64,000 nucleotides of DNA from Canna indica. Taxonomy: Eukaryota; Streptophyta; Magnoliopsida; Zingiberales; Cannaceae. The notes under the pieces are model-generated. The model saw only the letters and a program-made list of their open reading frames with translations. It was not told the origin of the DNA and made no database searches. A program made the translations under genes and the position numbers. Shown in pieces: positions 1 through 9,400 of the stretch; positions within the stretch are counted from its first letter, which is position 1, and each line of letters opens with the position of its first letter. The stretch lies in contig CP136896.1 in assembly GCA_034359265.1 (NCBI GenBank), positions 38,182,001 to 38,246,000 of the forward strand, read 5' to 3'.

Positions 1-246
1 TTTTGATTGATGTCAAAAGGGGGAGAGAAGAGTTTAGGTATAAAGGGGGAGAAATGTATAGTTAAAATCGGGAGAAAAGTATAGGTAAAGGGGAAGAAAA
101 TATAGGAAATCCATGCATATAGATAGGGGGAGTTTATTCTTATAGATATGCATGTTGATAGGGGGAGAAATCTCTATTTTGATATCCTTATGCTTTATTG
201 TATATATTTTCTTAAGGATGTTTGCCATCATCAATAAGAGGGAGAC
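1..246 (+). mobile_element. C1 internal 3' end with multiple polypurine tracts
   Basis: This is the noncoding end of a copia element that starts left of the window. It opens with the conserved TGATGTCAAAAGGGGGAGA block. At least six purine tracts follow (near 27, 48, 72, 92, 126 and 161), and the last (AGAGGGAGA, about 236-245) abuts the LTR. Arrays of PPT-like tracts before the 3' LTR are a known Sirevirus trait. The same layout recurs before the C8 and C12 LTRs. Confidence 0.8.
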
Positions 247-589
247 TATTGGCTTTAGGTTTTCAACCTTAGCCTTAATCTCGGTTTTGATGATAACAAA
301 CATGGGACTAATGATTTCATTGAGAATATATTTCAGGTTCCATATCACTTAGCGTTCGATGTCCTCGATCGAAAATATCGGAGAAATCGGAAATCGGAAG
401 GACATTGATCGTCGCACTCGGGTTCGTTGTGGAAGTTTCTCGAAGAACGATGAGTGCACCAAAGTCGCTTGGACGAGTCCAAAGATCACGTCAAAAGCTC
501 TCCAAGATGATGCTTGTTGAAAGCCGAAACCCGAAAACCAAGCGCGGAAGAAACCGGCTGAAAAAACAATTTCAGCCTAAATTCGGTCG

Positions 590-930
590 ATTGGGCGGTC
601 GACTGAATGTAGGTAAAAAGGGGCAGTAGCCATTCGATCGACCGAACAAAGGAAGAAAAATCGTAGAGTTACTTTGGTCGATCGGGCGATCGACCGATCG
701 AAGCCCAAATTGGGCAGTAGCTCGGGCGATCGACCAGTCGGTCGATCGATCTACGTTTTCTAAAGATGCAAGATTGCGTCGATCGACCGATGGGTCGACC
801 GAAAGTCGCGAATCGAAGAATTTGCGTCAAGCGGTCGACCCGTCGGTCGATTGCCCACAGAGTAAAGAGAAGAGGTCGAAGGACCGATCCACCTGTCAAT
901 CGACCGACCATTCGATCGGCGGCCTGTAAC
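590..930 (+). repeat. GTCGATCGAC palindrome array in C1 LTR
   Basis: Dense copies of CGGTCGATCGACCG-like palindromes are separated by short spacers such as gccaaaaatTGGCAGTAGC. The array lies just upstream of the TATA box and is CpG-rich inside an AT-rich LTR. Confidence 0.85.
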
Positions 931-969
931 AGATAGTTTCCTATCCGTTGAACAACCATTTCTTCAGCA

Positions 970-985
970 GGGTATAAATATACCC
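970..985 (+). promoter_or_regulatory. TATA box inside an inverted repeat (C1 LTR)
   Basis: GGGTATA and TATACCC flank the dinucleotide AA, so the TATAAATA promoter element sits in a 7-bp inverted repeat. Its place downstream of the palindrome array fits the U3/R boundary. Transcription is inferred, not shown. Confidence 0.6.
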
Positions 986-1400
986 TCATATGATTCTTTT
1001 CAACCTCTTCCTTCATTCCTACAGATTTTTATTGAGCATTTAAAAGGAGATTAAAGCCTTCAAAGAGATTGTTTGGAGCGCGCGCTGATTTCTGTCGAGT
1101 TCATCTACAAGCGCACAAGCTCTACTTCCCTCAAATCTGCTGCAACGAATTTATCCAACGAGTTGAAGGACTGAAGGATTGCAAAAGAGCTTTTTCTATT
1201 GGTTTTATTCTGAGCTCTTTTCATTGCAATTTTTGTTGTTATTTGAACTGCTTTTATTGTTGCATGTGAAGACCAAGTGTTTGGTCTTGTGTGTGGAAAG
1301 TGGTATCCTTGGTGTAGAAGGAGTAATGCCACCTGTGTAATTAAACGTAGTATTTACTAGGATTAGTTTAGTTGTCCCTTAGGGTTGAGGTGGAAGAGGA

Positions 1401-1453
1401 CTCTCGATAAGAAGGCGGTGACTTCCGGGTGTGGAAGTGCCTTAGGTCGAGAG
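1401..1453 (+). other. Conserved nested hairpin in LTR (leader RNA region)
   Basis: The stems are CTCTC/GAGAG (outer), AAGGC/GCCTT (middle) and ACTTCC/GGAAGT (inner, loop GGGTGT). The position is about 430 bp downstream of the TATA box, so it would lie in the transcribed R/U5 leader. Counterparts occur in C5, C7, C8 (both LTRs), C10 (both LTRs), C11 and C12. Confidence 0.7.
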
Positions 1454-1762
1454 TGCGTCTCTTCGGTGAAAAGTCCTCATGTGTAAGGGAAACATAAATT
1501 AATCTAGTAAAACTAGTTTGGAAATCCTAAGCGGGGTGCTTAGGTAGTAGAGTAGGCACTGGGGCCGAACCACTATAAATCTTGTGTTTGCATTGATTTC
1601 TTATTTGCTTTAATTGCTAAATCATTTATTGCTTCCGCATATAAAATCATCGAATTGCATATTACGTAAACCAATCTAAGTAAATGATTAAAAGTGAATT
1701 TAGGCGAATCGTATAGTAAACACACTATTCACCCACACTCTAGTGTCGCCATTTCCCCAACA

Positions 1763-1936
1763 CCAAAGAATCCCGAGCGTCGACGAGCGTCCATGCCGAT
1801 TTCTCTAATTTTTCTGGTCGGGGACGTCGAGCGCTAACAGACTTGGAACTTGAAAGATTTCTGAATAAAACATTAGTTCCATGTTTGTTATCATCAAAAC
1901 CGAGATTAAGACCAAGGTTGAAAACCTTAATCCAAC
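1763..1936 (-). mobile_element. C2: inverted LTR tip fragment (copia)
   Basis: The reverse complement starts TGTTGGATTAAGG at 1936 and matches the first ~175 bp of the C8-type LTR, including the TTTTGATGATAACAAACAT motif. It stops abruptly where the C1 LTR begins. C1 therefore seems to be inserted in this LTR, and the rest of C2 lies left of the window. Confidence 0.7.
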
Positions 1937-1978
1937 AATACTATTCAACCCCCTTCTAGTGTGGGTATTTGATAAACA
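1937..1978 (+). mobile_element. C3 5' LTR, terminal 42 bp
   Basis: The sequence ACTATTCAACCCCCTTCTAG is the typical LTR end of this family. It is followed after ATAAACA by a PBS. The upstream part of the LTR was separated by the C2 insertion. Confidence 0.7.
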
Positions 1979-1980
1979 AT

Positions 1981-1992
1981 TGGTATCAGAGC
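1981..1992 (+). other. C3 primer-binding site
   Basis: TGGTATCAGAGC is complementary to the 3' end of plant initiator methionine tRNA and lies 2 bp after the LTR end. Confidence 0.85.
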
Positions 1993-2035
1993 AAGGTCGT
2001 AGGATTAGATTTAACCATCTACCCTACAATATAGA

Positions 2036-3625
2036 ATGTCTAGTGAAATCCAACAAGGTCAAGGGTCCTCTACTCATACTCCACCATTGTTCGATGGAAA
2101 CAACTATGCCTATTGGAAGATACGCATTAATGGCTTCCTTCAATCACTAGGCATGGATGTATGGAGAACGATCCAAGTAGATTATAAGCAATAAACTAAA
2201 GATATGGATAAGTGGGATCAAGAAGAAATTAGACTCTTTAATGCAAATGCAAAGACTGTCAATGCACTATATTGTGGCCTATCAATTAATCAATTTAATA
2301 GGATTTCCACTTGTAAGTCGGCATATGAATTTTGGAAAGTCTTATAGACTACACATGAAGACATTTCACAAATTAAGGAATCCCAGATAAATGTACTCAT
2401 GCATGATTATGAAATGTTCAAAATGTTACCGCATGAATCTATTGATGCCATGTATGCTCGCTTTCAAAATATTACAAATGGATTAGCTAACCTTGGTAGA
2501 GACATATGGGAAGAGGGGAAGGTAAGGAAGCTCATTCGTTCCCTTCCAAAAGCTTGGGGGCCCAAGGTCGTCATAATCATGGAAGCAAAGGATATGAGCA
2601 CCTTAAAGATCACCGAGCTCATTGGATCTCTCAAGACACATGAGACCCATATGAAGCAAAACAAGGAGGAAGATGCCCCCCAAAGAAATAATATTGTTTT
2701 AAAAGCATCACACCGGGTTGGAGAACCCTCATCATCCGAGGAGGAGACGGATGATTTTGAAGAGATGGCGATGTTGGAAAGGAGATTCATGAGCTTCATG
2801 AGAGGTGACATGAGAAAGGGAAAATGAGGCTACACATGCTATAATTGCAACAAAGCCAGGCACTTGAAGAAAGATTGCCCACTCTTGAAGATGGCATCAA
2901 CCTCGCACCCCTAGAAGAAGGACAAGTACAAGAAGAAGAAGAAGGCAATGATGGCCTCTTGGGATGAGAGTGAATCCTCTTCAAGTGAAGAAGAGACCAA
3001 AAGTGAGAAGGCAAACATTTTCCTTAAGGCTACCGACAATGAGGTAAAAATTTTTTTTGGTGAAGTTTCATTTACTCAAGAAGAATTAGAATTGGAATTT
3101 GATCAAATGCATGATGAATTCAATGCGATTAGAAAGAAGTTCAAAGAGCTTGAAAAGGACAACAAGTCTTTGGAAATTGAAAATGATAACCTGCTACTTT
3201 CATGCAATGCTTTAAGGAAAGAAGTAGATACTCTTAAGGAAGAAAAGCATGCCTTAGATGATGCCAAGAAAAACTTAGAAAATGAAAACAAAAAATTAGA
3301 AAATGAGAACAAGTTCTTAAGAGATCAAGTAGAGCACTTGAATGATAGCATGCTCAACTTAAAAAAGAAACTATGCATGATAAATGAAAAAAAAAAACCT
3401 TACAAAATGCCATGCCTAAGGTTGTACATGCTAGAAAGTCATCAAACAATCATGCTCATGCAGACTTCCATGCTCACACACATAGCTCAAGAAAGTTTAA
3501 AGTAAGTTGCTTTTCGTGTTGTATTTTTGGTCATATGGTTAGAGATTGTGCACTAAGGAGGAACCCCATGCTAGATTCACTTGGGTTCCTAAAATGACTA
3601 ACACTCAAGTACCCAAGAAGATTGG
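2036..3625 (+). pseudogene. C3 gag, first copy (Sirevirus-like, broken)
   Basis: The frame starts at an ATG about 45 bp after the PBS (MSSEIQ...) with the copia gag N-terminus containing FDGNNYAYWK. One frame can be followed to about 3390 but carries in-frame stops at 2192, 2345, 2825 and 2912. A run of A residues near 3391-3401 then shifts the frame. The first zinc knuckle region lies near 2833-2880. A Lys/Glu-rich coiled coil spans about 3080-3400. A second knuckle (CFSCCIFGHMVRDC) lies at about 3510-3550. The gag is cut at 3626 by a gypsy LTR. The duplicate at 6501-7267 matches its last ~765 bp. Gag would form the RNA-binding virus-like particle. This copy cannot make a full protein. Confidence 0.85.
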
Positions 3626-3963
3626 TGTAATATCTGAGATATTATAATAATAATAATTATTTATCATTGCCAGTTTAGTAGGATAATTCGAGGTCGAGCC
3701 GAGTCGAGTCATGATCTGGTGCGAGCTTGAAAGCTCGGGTAAGTAGAAATATTATTTATGCGATTTTTTTCAAGCTTAGATAAATTTATTGAATTATTTT
3801 AATGCGTGTGCTTGATTTATTAAATTGTATTGCATGAGTGTGCATGTGATTGATGCTTGTATTTAGCATAGGGTTAGTTTGGGTTGAGGAGTTAGTAGGT
3901 TTGGATCCGGGTTTGTGGCGGATGCGGGCTAGAAAGGGGTTAGGGTTTGGATGAGGAGGGGAA

Positions 3964-3979
3964 GGGATTATAAAATCCC
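3964..3979 (+). promoter_or_regulatory. TATA box within GGGATT/AATCCC (gypsy LTR)
   Basis: GGGATTATAAAATCCC places TATAAAA in a 6-bp inverted repeat. The same block is present in the second LTR copy near 7606-7621. Confidence 0.55.
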
Positions 3980-5414
3980 CCCTAGGGCTAGGTGACTCCT
4001 TGTTGGAGCCGCACAAGCTGCCGAGAGAGAGAGAGAGGAGACGTCGAGCCGACGCCCCTCTCCACCTCTCTTGGAGTTAGCTGCCTAGGGAAGGAGCCAA
4101 GCCGAGCCTTCTTCCTCCCCCCTCTCTTCCTTCCTTTCCCTTGGAAGCTGAGCCGCCGGCTTTGTTGGAGCCGCTGCCCCCTTCCTTGCTTCTTGGAGCC
4201 GCCGCAAGCCGAGCCGCTGCCACCTTCTTGTGGCCAGATTCGGAGGCCGCCGATCGGGAAGATTTCTCTCTTTCCTTCTTCCCAATCATGTGAGTGGATC
4301 TTCCCTCCCCATTTTTCTTGAATTTCTTGTGTTCTTTAGCCGTTGTTGGAGATTTAGAAATTCTTGTCGAATTCTCCATTGTTTCTTGAAGTTTTGTCGT
4401 TGGTTTCACGTATTTCCATGAAAGAGGAGACCGAAGACTCCCCTCTTTGGTGCAGCAGCCCTAGGACTACCCTAAAGAGGCTCGGCCACGGTGGGAGACG
4501 AGTTGCCCTCAAGGTGTTCGTTAAAATGCCTAAGAGAGATGCTTGAAGTTTTGCGATCTAAGCTTTGGGTTAATTGTTTTATTTAAGTTTCTATGATGCC
4601 ATTGCATGATTGGTACCTAGATACAAAATTTCAGCAAATGAATCTATGTTTTGCATGTGAAAATATTAAATCTTGATGCCATGTATATTCATGTTGGGGT
4701 TCTTGGTTTAAAGCTTGAATCTTGATTTAAGGGTGATGTGGATGCATGCAAAATCTTGATTAGGAACCATGATTTAATTTTTGTATTATTTATCTTGATG
4801 TTATAAATCTGTTGTGGTGGTAATTTAGGATTAATTACTGTGATTTTCGGATTGATTACCTTGACATGCTGAAAACTCAACTTGCTGAAATTTTCATGCT
4901 GAAATGGTTAATTCAAGGCTGATTTTGTAATCTCTGTTGTGATGCGTATGCTTTACTGAACATAGTTGTGTAACCTATCATTTTAACCAGAAAACATAGT
5001 CTGGAACCATAGGACATACTATGGATATCATATTCGGCTTGGGTGCACCAGTTTTGGGCTCAACAGTAAACTAAAAATAGAACCCCTAAAATAAAATCCT
5101 AATTTTGGCAAATGGAAATTTTAATTGTATAATTAAAATTCAAGGGTCAACATAATCTGTTAAGAGCCAACAAAATAAATTATATGCATGAAATAAAATC
5201 TCATGGGTTGATGACATTACGGGTCTAGGCGTCGTGATCGGGCATAGAGTGTTGTGTCGTTTCCCAGTAAAGACATTGCTAAGACACCTTAGGAGACACT
5301 TAACTCAGGTCTTGTTAGCGCCATATTTTTATGAATGGTGAAGAGGCACGGATAGGAGCTGGATTGTGGGCTTGGCCCGGAAGGTTGAATAGTTAATTCT
5401 CAACTTGTGTTTAA

Positions 5415-5706
5415 GGAATAAGTTTGGATGGGCGAATCCCAATTATTGCTGCGATTGTTTATGGAACAAGTTTGGATGGGCAAATGCCGATTGTTCCTAC
5501 GATTATTTAAGGAACAAGTTCAGATGGGCGAATCATGATTGTTCCTGCATTTCTTGTGGAACAAGTTCGGATGGGCAAATCCCGATTGTTCCCGAGTTTC
5601 TTTATTTTAAGGAATAAGTTCGGATGGGCAAATCCCGATTATTCCTGCGCTATCTATAATGGTATAATTATAGGATATGCTCGAATGGGTCTATCCTGAT
5701 TATCCT
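5415..5706 (+). repeat. Array of ~48-bp hairpin units in gypsy LTR
   Basis: Six units start at 5415, 5463, 5511, 5558, 5611 and 5672. Each has a core like GTTCGGATGGGCAAATCCCG between inverted arms. The arms change together: GGAACAA with TTGTTCC (5463-5497, 5511-5545, 5558-5592), GGAATAA with TTATTCC (5611-5645), AGGATA with TATCCT (5672-5706). Confidence 0.85.
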
Positions 5707-6369
5707 CATAACCCTGGAGTGTGATTTGTTGCCTTAGGGCACGGGTAGGCTGAGGCCTATTGTACTTCACTACTAAGTGAATAGGTTTGCCTTTGGGCAT
5801 GTGATGGCTAGATGGACTATTAGCTAGTCATACCACTTGTTGCTTTATTCATGTATGAGACAGGTGCATCTATTCATATATCTCTATGGTTGGTTTTTAT
5901 GGTGGGGGTTGGAGAACCACTCACTGTGTTCTTTTGAAGTCATCCGTTGTTTTTTTTTGTTTTTTTTGCAGAGCCTGGCCAGTGAGGTGGGCTGGTGCAC
6001 TTGGCGCGGCTGGAGGACAGAGGAGTCTCATTGAACTCATAGCTGTCCTAGTCAGGGATCGTAGTCGAGTCTTTGGTAGATTTGTCATGCACTTGTGTTT
6101 TTGTATTTTGGAACAGAAGTCCCTTGGGGACATTTATGTCTTTCATTCAGATTTCATTTGTTAAAGAAAACTGCTAAACTTTGATTTACTTACTCTCTGC
6201 ACTTTAAAACGTTTTGCTAAAACTTTACTTCTTAAATTGAATCTATTTGGTTTCTTGTTCATAATAAAGTCTGTTATTCTTTCCGTCTTGATTTATTATG
6301 AGTTGGCATGTGCATGGGATAGGCAGGTATACCCTGGCCGATCACGTGACCCTAAGTTGGGGAGTGAGA

Positions 6370-6500
6370 ATGTGCTATTAGAGCATTGGTACGGTCTGAC
6401 TACGAACTAGAGTTTGTTTACCATATAGGGCATTGCTAGCGTGTTAGTATATGGTACGGTTGTGTTATGAGATCAATGGGCTATGTCTGCACCTCAGTGC
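6370..6500 (+). mobile_element. G1 leader fragment after LTR
   Basis: This is a gypsy 5' leader with a degraded PBS. It matches the reverse complement of about 25970-26097 in G2, including GGGCTA-GTCTGCACCTCA. It stops inside GCGACTT, where C3 gag sequence resumes. No gypsy gag follows. Confidence 0.75.
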
Positions 6501-7267
6501 GACTTGAAGAAAGATTACCCACTCCTGAAGATGGCTTCAACCTCGCACCCCTACAAGAAGAACAAGTACAAGAAGAAGGAGAAGGCAATGATGGCCTCTT
6601 GGGATGAGAGTGAATCCTCTTCAAGTGAAGAGGAGACCAAAAGTGAGAAGGCAAATAATTTCCTTATGGCAAACGACAATGAGGAAAAGTTTTCTTTTGG
6701 TGAAGTTTCATTTACTCAAGAAGAATTAGAATTGGAATTTGATCAAATGCATGATGAATTCAATGCAATTAGAAAGAAGTTCAAAGAGCTTGAAAAGGAC
6801 AACAAGTCTTTGGAAATTGAAAATGATAACCTGCTACTTTCATGCAATGCTTTAAGGAAAGAAGTATATACTCTTAAGGAAGAAAAGCATGCCTTAGATG
6901 ATGCCAAGAAAAACTTAGAAAATGAAAACAAAAAATTAGAAAATGAGAACAAGTTCTTAAGAGATCAAGTAGAGCACTCGAATGATAGCATGCTAAACTC
7001 AAAAAAGAAACTATGCATGATAAATGAAAAAAAGACAACCTTACAAAATGCGATGCCTAAGGTTGTACATGCTAGAAAGTCATCAAACAATCATGCTCAT
7101 GCACACTTCCATGCTCAAATACATAGCTCAAGAAAGTTTAATGGAAGTTGCTTTTCGTGTGGTATTTTTGGTCATATGGCTAGAGATTGTGCACTAAGGA
7201 GGAACCCCCATACTTGATTCTCTTGGGCTCCTAAGATGACTAACACTCAAGGACCCAAGAAGATTGG
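6501..7267 (+). pseudogene. C3 gag, duplicated 3' part
   Basis: This segment repeats 2862-3625 almost base for base. It includes the acidic serine stretch, a coiled coil rich in EN/KK repeats and a zinc knuckle with all four ligands (CFSCGIFGHMARDC, about 7148-7190). The open frame runs to about 7217 from within the gypsy leader, so any product would be a chimeric fragment without the gag N-terminus. It ends at the same base as the first copy, against a second gypsy LTR. That shared endpoint shows it belongs to a tandem duplication and is not a separate element. Confidence 0.85.
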
Positions 7268-9400
7268 TGTAATATCTGAGATATTATAATAATTATTATT
7301 ATTTATCCTTGCCAGTTTAGCGGGCTGATTCGAGGTCGAGCTGTGTCGAGTCAAGATCTGGTGCGAGCTTGAAAGCTCGGGTAAGTAGAAATATGATTTA
7401 TGCGGGTTTTTTCATGCTTAGATAAATTTATTTAATTATTTTAATGTGTGTGCTTGATTTATTAAATTGTATTGTATGAGTGTGCATGTGATTGATGCTT
7501 GTATTTAGCATGGGGTTAGTTTGGGTTGAGGAGTTAGTAGGTTTGGATCCGGGTTTGTGGCGGATGCGGGCTAGAAAGGGGTTAGGGTTTGGATGAGGAG
7601 GGGAAGGGATTATAAAATCCCCCCTAGGGCTAGACAACTCCTTGTTGGAGCCGCACAAGCTGCCGAGAGAGAGAGGAGACGCCGAGCTGACGCCCCTCTC
7701 CACCTCTCTTAGAGTTAGCTGCCTAGGGAAGGAGCCAAGCCGAGCCTTCTTCCTCCCCCCTCTCTTCCTTCCTTTCCCTTGGAAGCTGAGCCGCCGGCTT
7801 TGTTGGAGCCGCTGCCCCCTTCCTTGCTTCTTGGAGCCGCCGCAAGCCGAGCCGCTGCCACCTTCTTGTGGCCAGATTCGGAGGCCACCGATCGGGAAGA
7901 TTTCTCTCTTTCCTTCTTCCCAATCATGTGAGTGGATCTTCCCTCCCCATTTTTCTTGAATTTCTTGTGTTCTTTAGCCGTTGTTGGAGATTTAGAAATT
8001 CTTGTTGAATTATCCATTGTTTCTTGAAGTTTTGTCATTGGTTTCATGTATTTCTATGAAAGAGGAGCCCGAAGACCCCCCTTTGTGGTGCAACAGCCCT
8101 AGGACTACCCTAGAGAGGCTCGGCCAAGGTGGGAGACGGGTTGCCCTCAAGGTGTTCGTTAAAATGCCTAAGAGAGATGCTTGAAGGTTTTGCGATCTAA
8201 GCTTTGGGTTAGTTGTTTTATTTAAGTTTCTATGATGCCATTGCATGATTGGTACCTAGATACAAAATTTCAGCATATGAATCTATGTTTTGTATGTGAA
8301 AAGATTAAATCTTGATGCCATGTATATTCATGTTGGGGTTCTTGGTTTAAAGCTTGAATCTTGATTTAAGGGTGATGTGGATGCATGCTAAATATTGATT
8401 AGGAACCATGATTTAATTTTTGTATGACTTATCTTGATGTTATAAATCTGTTGTGGTGGTAATTTAGGATTAATTACTGTGATTTTCGGATTGATTACCT
8501 TGACATGCTGAAAACTCAACTTGCTGAAATTTTCATGCTGAAATGGTTAATTCAAGGCTGATTTTGTAATCTCTGTTGTGATGCGTATGCTTTACTGAAC
8601 ATAGTTGTGTAACCTATTATTTTAACTAGAAAACATAGTCTGGAACCATAGGACATACTATGGAAATCATATTCGGCTTGGGTGCACCAGTTTTGGGCTC
8701 AACAGTAAACTGAAAATAATACCCCTAAAACAAAACCCTAATTTTGGCAAATGTAAATTTTAATTGTATAAGTAAAATTCAAGGGTCAGCATAATCTGTT
8801 AAGAGCCAACAAAATAAATTATATGCATGAAACCAAACCTCATGGGTTGATGATATTACGGGTCTAGGCGTCGGGATCGGGGATAGAGTGTTGCGGCGTT
8901 TCCCAATAAAGACACCCCTAAGACACTGTCGGAGACACTTGACTTAGGTCTTGTTAGTGCCATATCTCTATGAATGGTGGAGAGGCTCAGATAGGAGTCA
9001 AATTACGGGCTTGGCCCGAAAGGTTGGATGGTTAATTCCCAACTTGTGTTTAAGGAATAAGTTCTTATGGGCAAATCCCGATTATTCCAGCAATTATTTA
9101 TGGAACAAGTTCGGATGGGCAAATCTCAATTGTTCTTGCGATTATTTAACGAACAAGTTCGGATGGGCGAATCCTGATTGTTCCTACGTTTCTTGTGGAA
9201 CAAGTTCGGATGGGCAAATTCCGATTATTCCCGAGTTTGTTTATTTTAAGGAGTAACTTCAGATGGGCAAATCCCGATTATTCTCGCGCTATCTTTAAGG
9301 GTATAATTATAGGATATGCTCGGATGGGTCAATCCCTATTATCCTCATAATCCTGGAGTGTGATTTGTTGCATTAGGGCATGGGTAGGCTGAGACCTGTT
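7268..9400 (+). mobile_element. G1 gypsy LTR, duplicated and 3'-truncated
   Basis: The copy begins TGTAATATCTGAG and is collinear with 3626-5760. It stops at a TTGGTGA-like join, where C3 protease/pol sequence takes over. The final ~600 bp of the LTR are missing. Its hairpin array lies at about 9053-9350. Confidence 0.85.
9053..9350 (+). repeat. Hairpin-unit array, second gypsy LTR copy
   Basis: These are the same ~48-bp units as at 5415-5706, with paired arms such as GGAATAA/TTATTCC and GGAACAA/TTGTTC. Confidence 0.8.

Larger units (their letters stand above)
247..1762 (+). mobile_element. C1 3' LTR (copia, Sirevirus-like)
   Basis: The LTR starts TATTGGCTTTAGG directly after a polypurine tract and ends CCCCAACA. 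Its length (1516 bp) nearly equals that of the solo LTR C5 (1515 bp), to which it is closely similar throughout. It holds a GTCGATCGAC palindrome array (about 590-930), a TATA box inside an inverted repeat (970-985), a nested hairpin (1401-1453) and a CCTAAGC/GCTTAGG hairpin (1526-1544). The first dinucleotide is TA rather than TG, as in C5. No PBS follows, so this is a 3' LTR. Confidence 0.85.
3626..6369 (+). mobile_element. G1 gypsy LTR, first copy (chromovirus/Tekay-like)
   Basis: The LTR begins TGTAATATCTGAG and ends near GGGGAGTGAGA, before a mutated PBS (about 6371-6385). It is similar to the G2 LTRs at 18066-19836 and 26101-28917 on the other strand. Inside are a TATA box in an inverted repeat (3964-3979), a short GA run (about 4023-4040), a GC-rich leader (4040-4260), an array of ~48-bp hairpin units (5415-5706) and a polypyrimidine-TGCAG stretch (about 5949-5972). 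It interrupts the C3 gag. Confidence 0.85.

Noticed and set aside
590..930. Palindrome array considered as a CRISPR array
   Set aside because: Repeats are short, overlapping and variable, spacers are themselves repeated, and the context is a plant LTR promoter.
669..1016. Arg/Asp/Ser-rich ORFs over the palindrome arrays (also 12969-13289, 22516-22878, 33976-34293)
   Set aside because: The protein is only a translation of GGTCGATCGACC repeats. The same happens on both strands of every array.
4077..4409. Open frames of up to 110 codons in the GC-rich part of the gypsy LTRs (also 7715-8047, 28227-28610)
   Set aside because: They come from low-complexity GC- and GA-rich LTR leader DNA, occur on both strands, and show no domain. 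They are repeat shadows, not genes.
6501..7217. Gag ORF at 6483-7217 considered as an independent, intact gene
   Set aside because: Its start lies in gypsy leader sequence and it repeats 2862-3625 base for base with the same right boundary. It is a duplicated fragment.
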